A stretch of 32,990 nucleotides of DNA from Desulfotignum sp. (GTDB lineage Bacteria > Desulfobacterota > Desulfobacteria > Desulfobacterales > Desulfobacteraceae): NCBI GenBank assembly GCA_011389575.1, contig JAABUB010000036.1, forward strand, positions 1 to 32,990, in the 5' to 3' direction. Position numbers and translations under genes: made by a program. Shown here piece after piece: positions 1 to 6,880 of the stretch. The first letter of the stretch is position 1. Each line of letters starts with the position of its first letter. Below the pieces are notes generated by a model. That model ran no database searches and was not told the origin of the DNA. It worked only from the letters and a program-made list of their open reading frames with translations.

Positions 1-1
1 C

Positions 2-40
2 AGGCCGGAAGCCGAGACTGACCTTGAGGAAGCTGCCTAA
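2..40 (+). CDS. C-terminal tail of a gene entering from the left edge (partial)
   Basis: An open frame enters the window at base 2 and ends at TAA 38-40. It encodes a short acidic tail (RPEAETDLEEAA). The fragment is too short to assign a family, and its coding nature is inferred only from the open frame and acidic composition. Confidence 0.3.
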   Translation, partial: RPEAETDLEEAA

Positions 41-52
41 ATTCCATTATAG

Positions 53-80
53 TGGTAGCCGTTATGCATGGTAGCCGTCA
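53..80 (+). repeat. Short direct repeat TGGTAGCCGT
   Basis: TGGTAGCCGT(T/C)AT occurs twice in tandem, at about 53-64 and 69-80, separated by a few bases. It lies between the end of the left-edge frame and the toxin-antitoxin promoter. No function can be assigned. Confidence 0.4.
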
Positions 81-119
81 TCCCAAACGTTGGCAAAAGA
101 GAACATGACATCCCTGGTG

Positions 120-140
120 TTTGCCCGGCCGAAGAAAAAA
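120..140 (+). repeat. Dispersed repeat, copy A (partner at 4656-4676)
   Basis: TTTGCCCGGCCGAAGAAAAAA is identical, base for base, to 4656-4676. Weaker similarity extends on both sides: CATCC-TG before it, and an ACA-CA-CTGC-C-A-CCAATA pattern after it. The two copies are in direct orientation and bracket the toxin-antitoxin-rich stretch. Whether this is an element end, a recombination scar or the conserved part of a decayed gene cannot be decided here. Confidence 0.6.
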
Positions 141-195
141 CACAACAACTGCCCAACACCCAATAACAATGAAAAATGGATTTTATAACACCTTC

Positions 196-224
196 TTGAC
201 CAATCATATTTAAAAGTTTATACT
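196..224 (+). promoter_or_regulatory. Sigma-70-type promoter of the Phd/PIN operon
   Basis: TTGACC (196-201), a 17-base spacer and TATACT (219-224) give a near-consensus promoter. It would start transcription about 25 bases before the antitoxin ATG at 258. Confidence 0.75.
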
Positions 225-239
225 TTGAAATATAAACTT
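214..239 (+). promoter_or_regulatory. Palindromic operator overlapping the -10 box
   Basis: AAGTTTATA (214-222) and TATAAACTT (231-239) are perfect inverted arms around an 8-base spacer. The left arm covers part of the -10 box. Phd/YefM antitoxins usually repress their own operon by binding such palindromes, so this is the inferred autoregulatory site. Confidence 0.65.
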
Positions 240-257
240 AAATGGTTGGAGTTTTTT

Positions 258-494
258 ATGAAAGCCACAGCAAAAGATCTTCGGTTTCATTCAAAAGAAC
301 TTTTGAGCACTGTAAATCGAGGGGAAGAAGTCATAATTACCTACCGGGGCAAACCCTGTGCTAAATTAGTTCCTTATGATGAGTTTGAAAAGGATAAAAA
401 CATCAAATCTAATTTATTCGGGATGTGGAAAGACAACGATATTATTGATGATGTTGATAGTTATGTCCGAGATATAAGAAAGGGAAGATTTTAA
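258..494 (+). CDS. Phd/YefM-family antitoxin
   Basis: This 78-residue protein starts at ATG 258, with GGAG at 248-251 six bases upstream. The same frame is open to a start at 225, but that would overlap the promoter and operator, so 258 is preferred. The N-terminus (MKATAKDLRFHSKELL) and the segment EEVIITYRGKPCAKLVP are the classic Phd/YefM DNA-binding fold, which contains TYRGKP-type turns. The C-terminal 30 residues are acidic and polar and would wrap around the toxin. The toxin gene begins at the very next base after the stop codon. The expected role is to neutralise the PIN RNase and repress the operon through the palindrome at 214-239. The gene is clearly more AT-rich than the metabolic genes further right, consistent with transfer. 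Confidence 0.85.
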   Translation: MKATAKDLRFHSKELLSTVNRGEEVIITYRGKPCAKLVPYDEFEKDKNIKSNLFGMWKDNDIIDDVDSYVRDIRKGRF

Positions 495-872
495 ATGATT
501 GTAGATACTGATGTTTTGATCTGGTATCTAAAAGGGAACGAAAACGCATTTGAGGCCATTGAGGCGTTAAATAAATTCTCCATTTCAGTCGTGACCTACA
601 TGGAACTCGTTCAAGGAATGAGAAACAAAAATGAATTAAACAGATTACGTCAAGCCCTTAAAATTTGGAATACCAAAATCATCTATATTTCGGAGGATAT
701 TTCCGCAAAAGCAATGTTCTTTGTAGAACAACATTTTCTAAGCCATTCAATGCAATTAGCCGATGCCCTTATCGCTGCAACGGCAGTTTTTTGTGGAGAG
801 CCTGTTCTTACAGCTAATGACAGGCACTACCGGGTTCTGACGGATCTTCAAATTAAAAAATTCAGACCATAA
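495..872 (+). CDS. PIN-domain RNase toxin (VapC-like)
   Basis: This 125-residue protein is the usual size for a VapC toxin. PIN active-site residues are present in order: D4 (with D6) in MIVDTDVLIWYLKG, E37 in SVVTYMELVQG, D90 in LADALIAATA and D109 in TANDRHY. The protein should be a Mg2+-dependent endoribonuclease that is inhibited by the Phd-type antitoxin encoded immediately upstream. ATG 495 abuts the antitoxin stop, so the two are translationally coupled. Pairing a PIN toxin with a Phd/YefM antitoxin, rather than a VapB of the AbrB or RHH type, is common. All catalytic acids are intact, so the module is probably functional. The cellular RNA target cannot be inferred. Confidence 0.88.
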   Translation: MIVDTDVLIWYLKGNENAFEAIEALNKFSISVVTYMELVQGMRNKNELNRLRQALKIWNTKIIYISEDISAKAMFFVEQHFLSHSMQLADALIAATAVFCGEPVLTANDRHYRVLTDLQIKKFRP

Positions 873-998
873 CTCTATAAAGCTCAAATTCATGCCAGTG
901 GAGCTGTTTGAGGAGAACAGGCGGGGCGGGTGATAATTCCGAATTCAAATCTTCAATAACAACTAAAAAGCTTTCTATATAGTTCATAAGACGCATAT

Positions 999-1018
999 AA
1001 GATCCATATATGAATCTT
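999..1018 (+). promoter_or_regulatory. Palindrome upstream of hipB, candidate HipB operator
   Basis: AAGATCCATATATGAATCTT is a 20-base palindrome with a single mismatched pair. A TTGACA hexamer follows at 1024-1029, but no good -10 box was found at standard spacing. A partial copy (GGATCTATATA) occurs at about 1086, just before the gene start. HipB-type repressors bind palindromes upstream of their operon, so autoregulation is inferred. The rest of 873-1112 shows no supported gene. Confidence 0.5.
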
Positions 1019-1112
1019 TTGTCTTGACAAGCAGCGTCATTTTTATCAGTATCGTGAACCATATAAAGACCATTAAGCTATTTTAGGATCTATATACAAA
1101 CCAAGAGGGCAG

Positions 1113-1451
1113 ATGCCAAAATCTATAGTACGTACCTACTCACACTATTGCCGCGATGCGGTAATGTTACTCGGAGGGTTGATCCGTGAAGCCCGCAATC
1201 AGCGAAAGATCACGGCTCAGGAACTGGCCGACCGTGCCGGAATTTCCAGAGGCATGCTGCAGCGTATTGAAAAGGGCAATCCCAGATGTGAAATCGGCGC
1301 TGTATTTGAAGCAGCAGCCATTGTCGGCGTCAAGCTGTTTGATGCCGATGAAAACGCATTAGCCAAACACCTGCATCACACCAGGGAAAAGCTGGCGCTT
1401 CTGCCAAAATCTGTTCGCAAAAAGAACAAAACGGTACGCGATGATTTCTGA
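1113..1451 (+). CDS. hipB: HipB-like XRE-family transcriptional regulator
   Basis: This 112-residue protein has an N-terminal extension (about 1-18) followed by a helix-turn-helix of the Xre/Cro type. The segment LGGLIREARNQRKITAQELADRAGISRGMLQRIEKG is the two-helix reader, and EIGAVFEAAAIVGV is the closing helix pair. It overlaps the downstream hipA-like gene by 11 bases (ATG 1441), the standard HipBA arrangement. It should act as antitoxin and autorepressor, bridging DNA and HipA. Because its partner has lost the kinase core, it may now act only as a repressor. Confidence 0.82.
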   Translation: MPKSIVRTYSHYCRDAVMLLGGLIREARNQRKITAQELADRAGISRGMLQRIEKGNPRCEIGAVFEAAAIVGVKLFDADENALAKHLHHTREKLALLPKSVRKKNKTVRDDF

Positions 1452-2298
1452 AACAGAAAAACAGGCTTTTGTCTGGATATGGCTGCCGGGCGAAACCGAG
1501 CCTGTTGTGGCTGGAAGGCTTGAAGCGGATAACGGTACGATTCAGTTCAATTATGGCAAGAGCTATCTGGACCGCATCCATGACATCCCCCCTGCAATTC
1601 CAGTTTACGAGCCTGAGCTGCCGCTGAGAGCCGGGGTGCTTCCCCTGCCCGAGGGGTTGACCATGCCTGGCTGTATCAGGGATGCCGCCCCTGATGCATG
1701 GGGCAGACGTGTGATTCTCAATAAAAAATTTGGACGTAAAGGCGCTGTTTCAGATACTGCGGAGATAGATGAGCTGACCTATCTGCTGGAGTCTGGATCA
1801 GACAGGATCGGTGCGCTGGATTTTCAGCAATCCTCTACAGAATACATACCGCGTGCTGCAGGTAATGTCAGCTTAGAAGAGCTGATGGCATCTGCTGAAC
1901 GGGTGGAAAAAGGGGTACCCCTTACCCCTGAGCTTGATCAGGCGTTGTTTCATGGGACTTCTATTGGGGGTGCCCGTCCAAAAGCCCTGGTTCAAGACCA
2001 CGGGAAAAAATATATTGCCAAGTTTTCATCCAGCACGGATCTGTACAACGTCGTTAAAGCCGAATATGTCGCCATGCGCATATATGGAAGCAACAATCTG
2101 AGCAGACTCAAGACATGCCTTAAGACCGCACACAATTTCCTTCTTTCTGAAGAAGAAGCCCGTAACATATTTGATAAACTGATCACCACGATCGAGGAAC
2201 ATTGGGAAACGGTCTGTGAAGAAGCCGGGTTAAACAAAGTGGATAAACAGCTTCTTTGGAGACGGCAGTTCCTGAACCCCTATTCGGTTGAGCAATAA
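1441..2298 (+). pseudogene. hipA: HipA-like kinase with internal deletion of the catalytic core
   Basis: The 285-residue frame is open, but HipA proteins are normally about 400-440 residues. The N-terminal HipA subdomain is intact, including GCIRDAAPDAWGRRVI and the ATP-loop segment GTSIGGARPKALV, and runs to KAEYVAMRI (about residue 215). The sequence then jumps to the normal HipA C-terminus (LSEEEARNIFDKL to LLWRRQFLNPY). The stretch that normally holds the catalytic Asp, the DDHxRNH-like loop and the metal-binding Asp is absent. The junction lies at about 2083-2105. The product cannot be an active Ser/Thr kinase. It could still bind HipB, or it may simply be a dead gene. The join is in frame, which argues against a sequencing slip. 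Confidence 0.8.
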
Positions 2299-2344
2299 GC
2301 ATCATCAATCGCCTCTGACATCGAAAGGTGTACACGGGCGATGA

Positions 2345-2563
2345 TATCCAGGCAAAAGGCGGGTTAAACGAAACCTCAAACATTATAATCTGGATGCAGT
2401 GATTTCGGTCGGGTATCGTTTGAACTCCAGACGGGGGGTACAGTTCCGCATCTGGGCCACTCAGCGGTTACGGGACTATTTAATTCAGGGCTATACCCTC
2501 AACCGGAAGCGGAAATGGTTATGGCGCAACAAAACACGGTTGAAGGTGATCTCGATTTGCTGA
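2345..2563 (+). pseudogene. Fragment of a RhuM-family gene
   Basis: The frame opened after TGA 2342-2344 and closed by TGA 2561-2563 encodes LKHYNLDAVISVGYRLNS, then RGVQFRIWATQRLRDYLI and QGYTLNRKR. This is the highly conserved central block of the RhuM (virulence/DOC-associated) family. No start codon or upstream half is present, and the expected C-terminal half is missing, so only about 50 family residues survive. RhuM genes are often found in mobile islands beside toxin-antitoxin or restriction genes, which fits the neighbourhood. Confidence 0.7.
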
Positions 2564-2640
2564 AAAAAAAGGTGAATTGTCGGTAAATAATTTGGTTTTG
2601 CTCAGGAATCGAGTTCGCCACCGATGGAATGAAAAGATGA

Positions 2641-3279
2641 ACCAGGGAGGCGCACAGCCATCCCACGCGCCAGGTCCATTTTGTCGGCGTCTGGGATACG
2701 GTCGGGGCGCTGGGTATCCCGTTCAGTCTGATGGGACTGCTGGAGAGCCATGATGAGTTCTATGATACCAAAATGGGGTCAAATGTATCGTTGGCCCCCC
2801 ACGCATTGGCCATTGATGAGCAGCGGGAAGATTTTGAACCCACGATCTGGCTTTCCAGGCCGGGTGTTGATCTGAAACAGGTCTGGTTCGCAGGGGTGCA
2901 CACGGATGTGGGCGGCTCTTATCCCCCTGACAGGGAAACCGGCATCCGGGCATCTGACACCCCTCTCAGGTGGATGCTGGATGAAGCCCGGAACTCCGGC
3001 CTGAAGATCGAACCGCATCTTCCGGCCTCTCTGACCGATGGCAGTCAGGGGACACTGCACAGATCCCGCCGGCATGTGTATCGGTTCAAAAAACCGCTCC
3101 ACCGGCCGATCGTTGTCAAAGACAAACCCACCACCATTCACCCCAGTGTCAGAATCCGGTATGAGGCAGATTCCGGGTACCGGCCTCCGGCACTGAAAAC
3201 GCTGGTGGAAAAACACGGCTGGAAACCAACGATTGGGAAACCCGGCATCTTTGCTTTGGATTTTTTATTTTTTGAATAG
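2641..3279 (+). pseudogene. 5'-truncated DUF2235 (Tle1-like phospholipase/hydrolase) gene
   Basis: The frame from 2641 reads VHFVGVWDTVGALGIPFSL, then APHALAIDEQREDFEPTIW, VWFAGVHTDVGGSYPP and DTPLRWMLDEA. These are the C-terminal blocks of DUF2235 alpha/beta hydrolases, the family that includes type VI lipase effector Tle1, and the VGGSYPP block carries the usual C-terminal catalytic region. TGA 2638-2640 closes the frame upstream and no good start exists before ATG 2731. The N-terminal half with the nucleophile elbow GFSRGA is therefore missing. A short plausible continuation upstream lies in another frame (about 2595-2645), suggesting a frameshift as well. No other T6SS gene is visible here. 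Confidence 0.8.
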
Positions 3280-3386
3280 ATCAGAGTGCCATCCGGTTCT
3301 TTCTATGCGCAAAAAACATAAATTATTCAAACATTTTTATGCGGCGGGATGAACCCGTTTAATTAATTCAAAAAAGGAGAATCACC

Positions 3387-3734
3387 ATGTCAAAAATTGA
3401 AGAAGCGATGAGGGGTTGTTTAACAGCGATGCAGGAGGGCAGAAAAGAGGATGCTGCTGAGTATTTCACTGACAATGGTGTCTGGGTGACACCATTTGGA
3501 AAGTTTGTCGGGAAAGAAGAGATCAAGCATTTTCTTGACTGGCAGAACAGGACCATGTCATGGAAGGCCGAAAAAGCGGGTAATGATATTATTATATCTG
3601 ATAAAAAAGCGTTTTATGAGCATGAAATCAATGCTGTGGTGGAGGGCCGGCCGGTTAATCTATGTGCCATGTGTGCCTGGGAATTTGATGATAATGACAA
3701 GGTGACCGAGGTAAGAACGGTTTCCGGTTCCTGA
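3387..3734 (+). CDS. SnoaL/NTF2-like domain protein
   Basis: This 115-residue protein has AAAGGAG about 7 bases before ATG 3387. The sequence pattern is that of the SnoaL-like, ketosteroid isomerase-type NTF2 cone: an N-terminal helix (MSKIEEAMRGCLTAMQEGRK), then AAEYFTDNGVWVTPFGKFVGKEEIKHFL, then alternating beta strands ending in KVTEVRTVSG. It is cytoplasmic, with no signal peptide. Members are small enzymes or binding proteins of diverse substrate, so no specific reaction can be named. It is followed within 6 bases by a flavin oxidoreductase fragment, a possible former partner. Confidence 0.75.
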   Translation: MSKIEEAMRGCLTAMQEGRKEDAAEYFTDNGVWVTPFGKFVGKEEIKHFLDWQNRTMSWKAEKAGNDIIISDKKAFYEHEINAVVEGRPVNLCAMCAWEFDDNDKVTEVRTVSGS

Positions 3735-3739
3735 AACAG

Positions 3740-3898
3740 GTGATTACGTCCATAAAGGAAAAAGTGCCGGATGAGTGCTGCATTACCGTCAAGCTGAACA
3801 CCCATGATTTCACCCCTAAACCGGGGATCACCACTGAACTGGCTGTTGAATACGCCGGGATGCTCAAAGATCTCGGGGTTGACAAAAAATACCTTATA
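3740..3898 (+). pseudogene. Fragment of an NADH:flavin oxidoreductase (old yellow enzyme family)
   Basis: The frame reads IKEKVPDECCITVKLNTHD, then FTPKPGITTELAVEYAGMLKDLGVD. This matches the central TIM-barrel strand and helix of old yellow enzyme-type reductases (vgVKLN-DDF-GGIT-EE-ve-ar-Le-aGVD). About 50 residues of an expected 350-700 remain. The similarity stops where the BrnT promoter and operator begin (about 3890), indicating that the BrnTA module replaced or invaded the gene. Confidence 0.65.
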
Positions 3899-3906
3899 GG
3901 TATATT
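3879..3906 (+). promoter_or_regulatory. BrnTA promoter
   Basis: TTGACA (3879-3884), a 16-base spacer and TATATT (3901-3906) form a strong promoter. The predicted start site falls at about 3912-3915, that is, at or within a few bases of ATG 3916. The brnT mRNA is therefore expected to be almost leaderless, and no Shine-Dalgarno sequence is visible. Confidence 0.7.
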
Positions 3907-3915
3907 AGATATACC
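3899..3915 (+). promoter_or_regulatory. Perfect palindrome between promoter and brnT start: candidate BrnA operator
   Basis: GGTATAT (3899-3905), TAG and ATATACC (3909-3915) form a perfect inverted repeat. It overlaps the -10 box and ends on the base before the brnT ATG. BrnA is known in other bacteria to autorepress the operon through inverted repeats, so this is the inferred site. Confidence 0.7.
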
Positions 3916-4176
3916 ATGGAATTTGAATTTGACCCTATAAAATCGGAAAGTAATAAATATAAGCATGGAGTTGATTTTATTGAGGCCCAAGAGCTTTGGA
4001 ACGATGCTGATTTGTTAGAAATTCCAGCAAAAACAAGCGATGAGGCGAGATTTCTGGTGATTGGCAAAATAGACGACAAACACTGGACTGGGATTATTAC
4101 ATATCGAAATGATAATATACGTATCATCTCAGTGAGGCGTGCCAGAAATGAGGAGATTGAGATTTATGAAAGCTAA
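3916..4176 (+). CDS. brnT: BrnT-family ribonuclease toxin
   Basis: This 86-residue protein has the typical BrnT size and fold pattern: EFEFDPIKSESNKYKHGVDFIEAQELW at the N-terminus, DEARFLVIGKIDDKHWTGIITYR in the middle, and IRIISVRRARNEEIEIY at the C-terminus. The conserved acidic-basic residues of the RelE-like core (DEAR, the YR strand and RRAR) are present. It should be an mRNA-cleaving toxin neutralised by the downstream BrnA. The toxin-first order is characteristic of BrnTA. The gene is AT-rich, lies inside the broken flavin oxidoreductase and overlaps brnA by 11 bases. Confidence 0.9.
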   Translation: MEFEFDPIKSESNKYKHGVDFIEAQELWNDADLLEIPAKTSDEARFLVIGKIDDKHWTGIITYRNDNIRIISVRRARNEEIEIYES

Positions 4177-4396
4177 AGAATTAGACAAGAAGTTTGATGA
4201 GGGTAAAAGTGTTATGGAACATTTTGACCTTTCAAAGGCAAGACGTCCTAACCATGAGCAAAGACGGGTTAATGTTGATTTTCCTATTTGGATGATTCAA
4301 TCATTAGACAAAGAAGCCAAACGCCTTGGTGTTCCCCGGCAATCGATTATTAAAATCTGGCTTGCTGAAAGATTAAATAAATCCGATGCCGCATAG
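4166..4396 (+). CDS. brnA: BrnA-family antitoxin
   Basis: The 76-residue protein starts at ATG 4166, chosen over an earlier in-frame start at 4139 because AGGAG lies at 4151-4155. The start overlaps the brnT end. The segment RRVNVDFPIWMIQSLDKEAKRLGVPRQSIIKIWLAERL is a ribbon-helix-helix DNA-binding domain of BrnA type. The N-terminal part (about 1-35) is the toxin-binding region. Expected functions are inhibition of BrnT and repression through the palindrome at 3899-3915. Confidence 0.88.
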   Translation: MKAKELDKKFDEGKSVMEHFDLSKARRPNHEQRRVNVDFPIWMIQSLDKEAKRLGVPRQSIIKIWLAERLNKSDAA

Positions 4397-4775
4397 CATT
4401 CGAACCTGCCGTTTCACATTGACCGGGAACCTGAGCAGCCTTTTTTCATTGGGTCTTCAGCTATCAACATATCTTAAAAATAATTCCGTAGAGGGTTCCC
4501 GGCAAATGAACTTGTCGTTATGAAAAACTGACATGAACAAAACCCACCTCCACGCCACCTGTGCCATCATCAGCCGCGTATGTGTCGTATGTGGACGGGG
4601 ACCGGTGCGATTCTCTGCTGGCGGACTTGAGATCCGGGGATACACCATCCTGATTTTTGCCCGGCCGAAGAAAAAATACAGCAGCTGCACCAGCCAATAT
4701 GCACTGACATTAAAAATACATGTTTTTCAGGGTGGATTTTCATAGATTCTTGTATTCACAGGTGCACAAGGCCTG
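4397..4775. other. Intergenic stretch without a supported gene
   Basis: Nothing convincing is coded here. Two short frames exist (about 4457-4690 minus and 4533-4745 plus), but neither has a recognisable family, a ribosome-binding site or non-random composition. The stretch contains the second copy of the dispersed repeat (4656-4676). Confidence 0.5.
4656..4676 (+). repeat. Dispersed repeat, copy B (partner at 120-140)
   Basis: The 21 bases are identical to 120-140 in the same orientation. Similarity continues imperfectly for about 35 bases to the right. The pair brackets the toxin-antitoxin-rich, gene-fragment-rich stretch of about 4.5 kb. Confidence 0.6.
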
Positions 4776-4792
4776 ATCTATAGATTATAGAT
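4776..4792 (+). promoter_or_regulatory. Palindrome upstream of the SLC13 permease
   Basis: ATCTATA, GAT and TATAGAT form a perfect inverted repeat 25 bases before the permease start. A weak promoter (TGCACA, 17 bases, TATAGA) overlaps it. It is a candidate repressor site, but the regulator is unknown. Confidence 0.4.
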
Positions 4793-4817
4793 AAAATTTT
4801 AAATACAAGAGGTTAAT

Positions 4818-6629
4818 ATGACATTCCAGGCGGTATTTGTAATCGGTGTTCTTGTGTGTGCCTTCATCCTTTTTATTGCCGGCCGGATGCGGCCCGATGT
4901 CATAGCGGCACTGGTACTGGTCACCCTGGTATTGAGCGGTATCGTGCCTCCGTCCGAAGTTTTTTCAGGATTCAGCAGTTTTGCTGTGATAACCATAGCC
5001 GGTCTGATGGTCATCGGTTCAGGACTGGAACAAACAGGGGTGGTCAAATGGGTGGCCATGCGGCTGGAAGGGTTGATAAACCGCAGGTACAATCGGCTTC
5101 TCCTCTTGAACACGGGCATCCCCGGGCTTCTGTCCGGTTTTATCAATATTGTTGCTGCCGCCTCATTTTTTATACCGGTCATTCTGCGTCTGTGCAAACA
5201 GATGAAGGTCGCCCAGTCAAAAATTCTTCTTCCCATGGCCTGTACAGCTCTGATCGGCGCCAACCTTTCCCTGATCGGTGCTTCCCACAACCTTATCGTC
5301 AACAGCCTTTTGAAGGAAGCAACAGGAGAAGGGTTTGCCTTTTTTGAATTCACCCTTCTCGGTGCCGCCATACTGGCTGCGGGTTTGATATATATATTTT
5401 TTTTGGGTCAGCATCTGCTGCCGGGCAAAAAAGAGGCGCCTGCCCCGGAGGAAGTTACCATAACGCCCAATCTGATAGAAACTTACGGGCTCCAGGACCG
5501 GCTGTTCGAAATCTGGGTGTCTGAAGACATCCAGGAAGAAGATATCGACCTGGATACGTTTGACCTCCAGTCATTCGGTCTGATCCCCATCGCCATTGTC
5601 CGCCGGAGTGAACAGCTGATCATTCCGGGGGCGGTTCAGTCCATTGAACAAGGGGATATGATTCTTCTGCAGGGACAGGAACAAGCGGTCAAGGCCTTTG
5701 CCGAAGAACACCCCCTGCTGACGTTTGTCGGGCATCCAAAAAGCCAGGAAAAATATCCCATAAGTACCGGTGAACTCGCAGAAGCGGTAATTCCGCCGAG
5801 GTCCCCGATTATCGGGCAGGCTGTGGGAGATCTTGACATACTCAAAAAATCGGGAATGACGCCTATTGCCTATTACCGGGAGGACCAGCCACACAGAACC
5901 GATCTCCTTCGGGTCAAAGTGCGTGAAGGAGACGGTCTTCTGGTTTACGGGCCGAGGGAAAAAATGAGGGATTTCAACCCTGAAAAAGAGCTGCTGATAT
6001 ATTATAAGCCCGGAGATCCCAGTGTGTCACAGAAGAAGAAAAGACTGGCGCCCCTGGCCGCGCTTATTCTCCTGCTGGTAATTGCTCCCGCCGCGGTCGG
6101 CATATTGCCCATTGCCGTGACAGCCGTGGCTGGCGCCCTGCTGATGGTCCTTACCGGGGTCCTTTCGCCCCAGGGGGTATATGATGCCATTGACGGACGG
6201 ACCCTTGTGCTGGTCGGCGCCATGTATCCGCTCGGCCAGGCCCTGAATACAACCGGGGCGGCAGATTTTATCGGGGGTGCATTGATTGCGGCCCTGGGCG
6301 GATTCGGCTCGATTGCCGTTCTCGCAGGGCTGGTTCTGCTGTGTATGGTCCTTACCCAGCCGATCCACAATGCTGCAGTGGCCATTATCATGACACCCAT
6401 CGCAATCAATGCGGCCAATCTTCTGGGGGTCAGCCCACGGGGATTCTGTGTTGCCGTGGTGGTGGCATGCTCGACCGCATTTCTGATGCCGTATGGTCAT
6501 CCGGCGACCTATCTTGTACAGGAACCCGGCGGCTATACCGAAGGCAACTACCTCAAATTCGGGATCGGTCTCAATCTGATCGCATTTGCTGTAATACTTT
6601 TACTGGTACCGTTATTATGGCCGTTTTAA
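4818..6629 (+). CDS. SLC13/DASS-family permease with RCK_C (TrkA-C) domains
   Basis: The 603-residue integral inner-membrane protein starts at ATG 4818, with AGAGG seven bases upstream. Residues 1-200 hold several membrane helices and the DASS-like hairpin block with GASHNLIVNSLLKE. Residues of about 205-390 form two soluble RCK_C/TrkA-C modules (IWVSEDIQEEDI to EQGDMILLQGQEQAV, and ELAEAVIPPRSPIIGQ to VREGDGLLVYGPREKM). Residues 400-603 are the second membrane half, with FLMPYGHPATYLVQEPGGY. The architecture is that of the large SLC13-type anion transporters found in many anaerobes. Sulfate, dicarboxylate or another anion could be the substrate, and RCK_C modules suggest ligand gating. No Na+/solute motif allows a choice. 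Confidence 0.88.
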   Translation: MTFQAVFVIGVLVCAFILFIAGRMRPDVIAALVLVTLVLSGIVPPSEVFSGFSSFAVITIAGLMVIGSGLEQTGVVKWVAMRLEGLINRRYNRLLLLNTGIPGLLSGFINIVAAASFFIPVILRLCKQMKVAQSKILLPMACTALIGANLSLIGASHNLIVNSLLKEATGEGFAFFEFTLLGAAILAAGLIYIFFLGQHLLPGKKEAPAPEEVTITPNLIETYGLQDRLFEIWVSEDIQEEDIDLDTFDLQSFGLIPIAIVRRSEQLIIPGAVQSIEQGDMILLQGQEQAVKAFAEEHPLLTFVGHPKSQEKYPISTGELAEAVIPPRSPIIGQAVGDLDILKKSGMTPIAYYREDQPHRTDLLRVKVREGDGLLVYGPREKMRDFNPEKELLIYYKPGDPSVSQKKKRLAPLAALILLLVIAPAAVGILPIAVTAVAGALLMVLTGVLSPQGVYDAIDGRTLVLVGAMYPLGQALNTTGAADFIGGALIAALGGFGSIAVLAGLVLLCMVLTQPIHNAAVAIIMTPIAINAANLLGVSPRGFCVAVVVACSTAFLMPYGHPATYLVQEPGGYTEGNYLKFGIGLNLIAFAVILLLVPLLWPF

Positions 6630-6636
6630 ATGGGTT

Positions 6637-6873
6637 GTGATTTCGTCAGTAACACCGGCGGTCATTGATGACATGTGTGAAAAATTTGCAGTCAGCAGGG
6701 AAAATCTGTTTCTTCGCAGATACCCTGTGGCTGAAGAAAAAAAAGATGCGCTGCTTCAGGAGGTCCTGGCAGGCAATGATTTCTGTGCCGGGGCGGAGGT
6801 TCCCATTTTTCAGTTGACAATGCAATCCCTCACCCTTTATATTGTCCGGCATGCCGCCAGGGTGCTCAGGTGA
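6637..6873 (+). CDS. Small hypothetical protein downstream of the permease
   Basis: A frame of 78 residues starts with GTG 6637, seven bases after the permease stop, and ends 7 bases before the riboswitch. The composition looks protein-like (VIDDMCEKFAVSRENLFLRRYPVAEEKKDALLQEVL), but no family is recognised. There is no signal peptide or membrane span and no clear ribosome-binding site. Translational coupling to the permease would explain expression. It could also be spurious. Confidence 0.4.
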   Translation: MISSVTPAVIDDMCEKFAVSRENLFLRRYPVAEEKKDALLQEVLAGNDFCAGAEVPIFQLTMQSLTLYIVRHAARVLR

Positions 6874-6880
6874 CTGAAAA

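Noticed and set aside
892..933. Short plus-strand frame MPVELFEENRRGG
   Set aside because: It looks weakly protein-like but has only 13 codons and no ribosome-binding site, so it cannot be supported as a gene.
862..1062. 66-codon minus-strand frame after the PIN toxin
   Set aside because: It has no ribosome-binding site and no family, and the region holds the palindrome and promoter elements for hipB.
4457..4745. Small frames on both strands around the repeat copy at 4656
   Set aside because: Both strands are open only because of composition, with no Shine-Dalgarno and no recognised family. The shared FARPKKK-like or FFFGRA-like peptides just reflect the repeated DNA.
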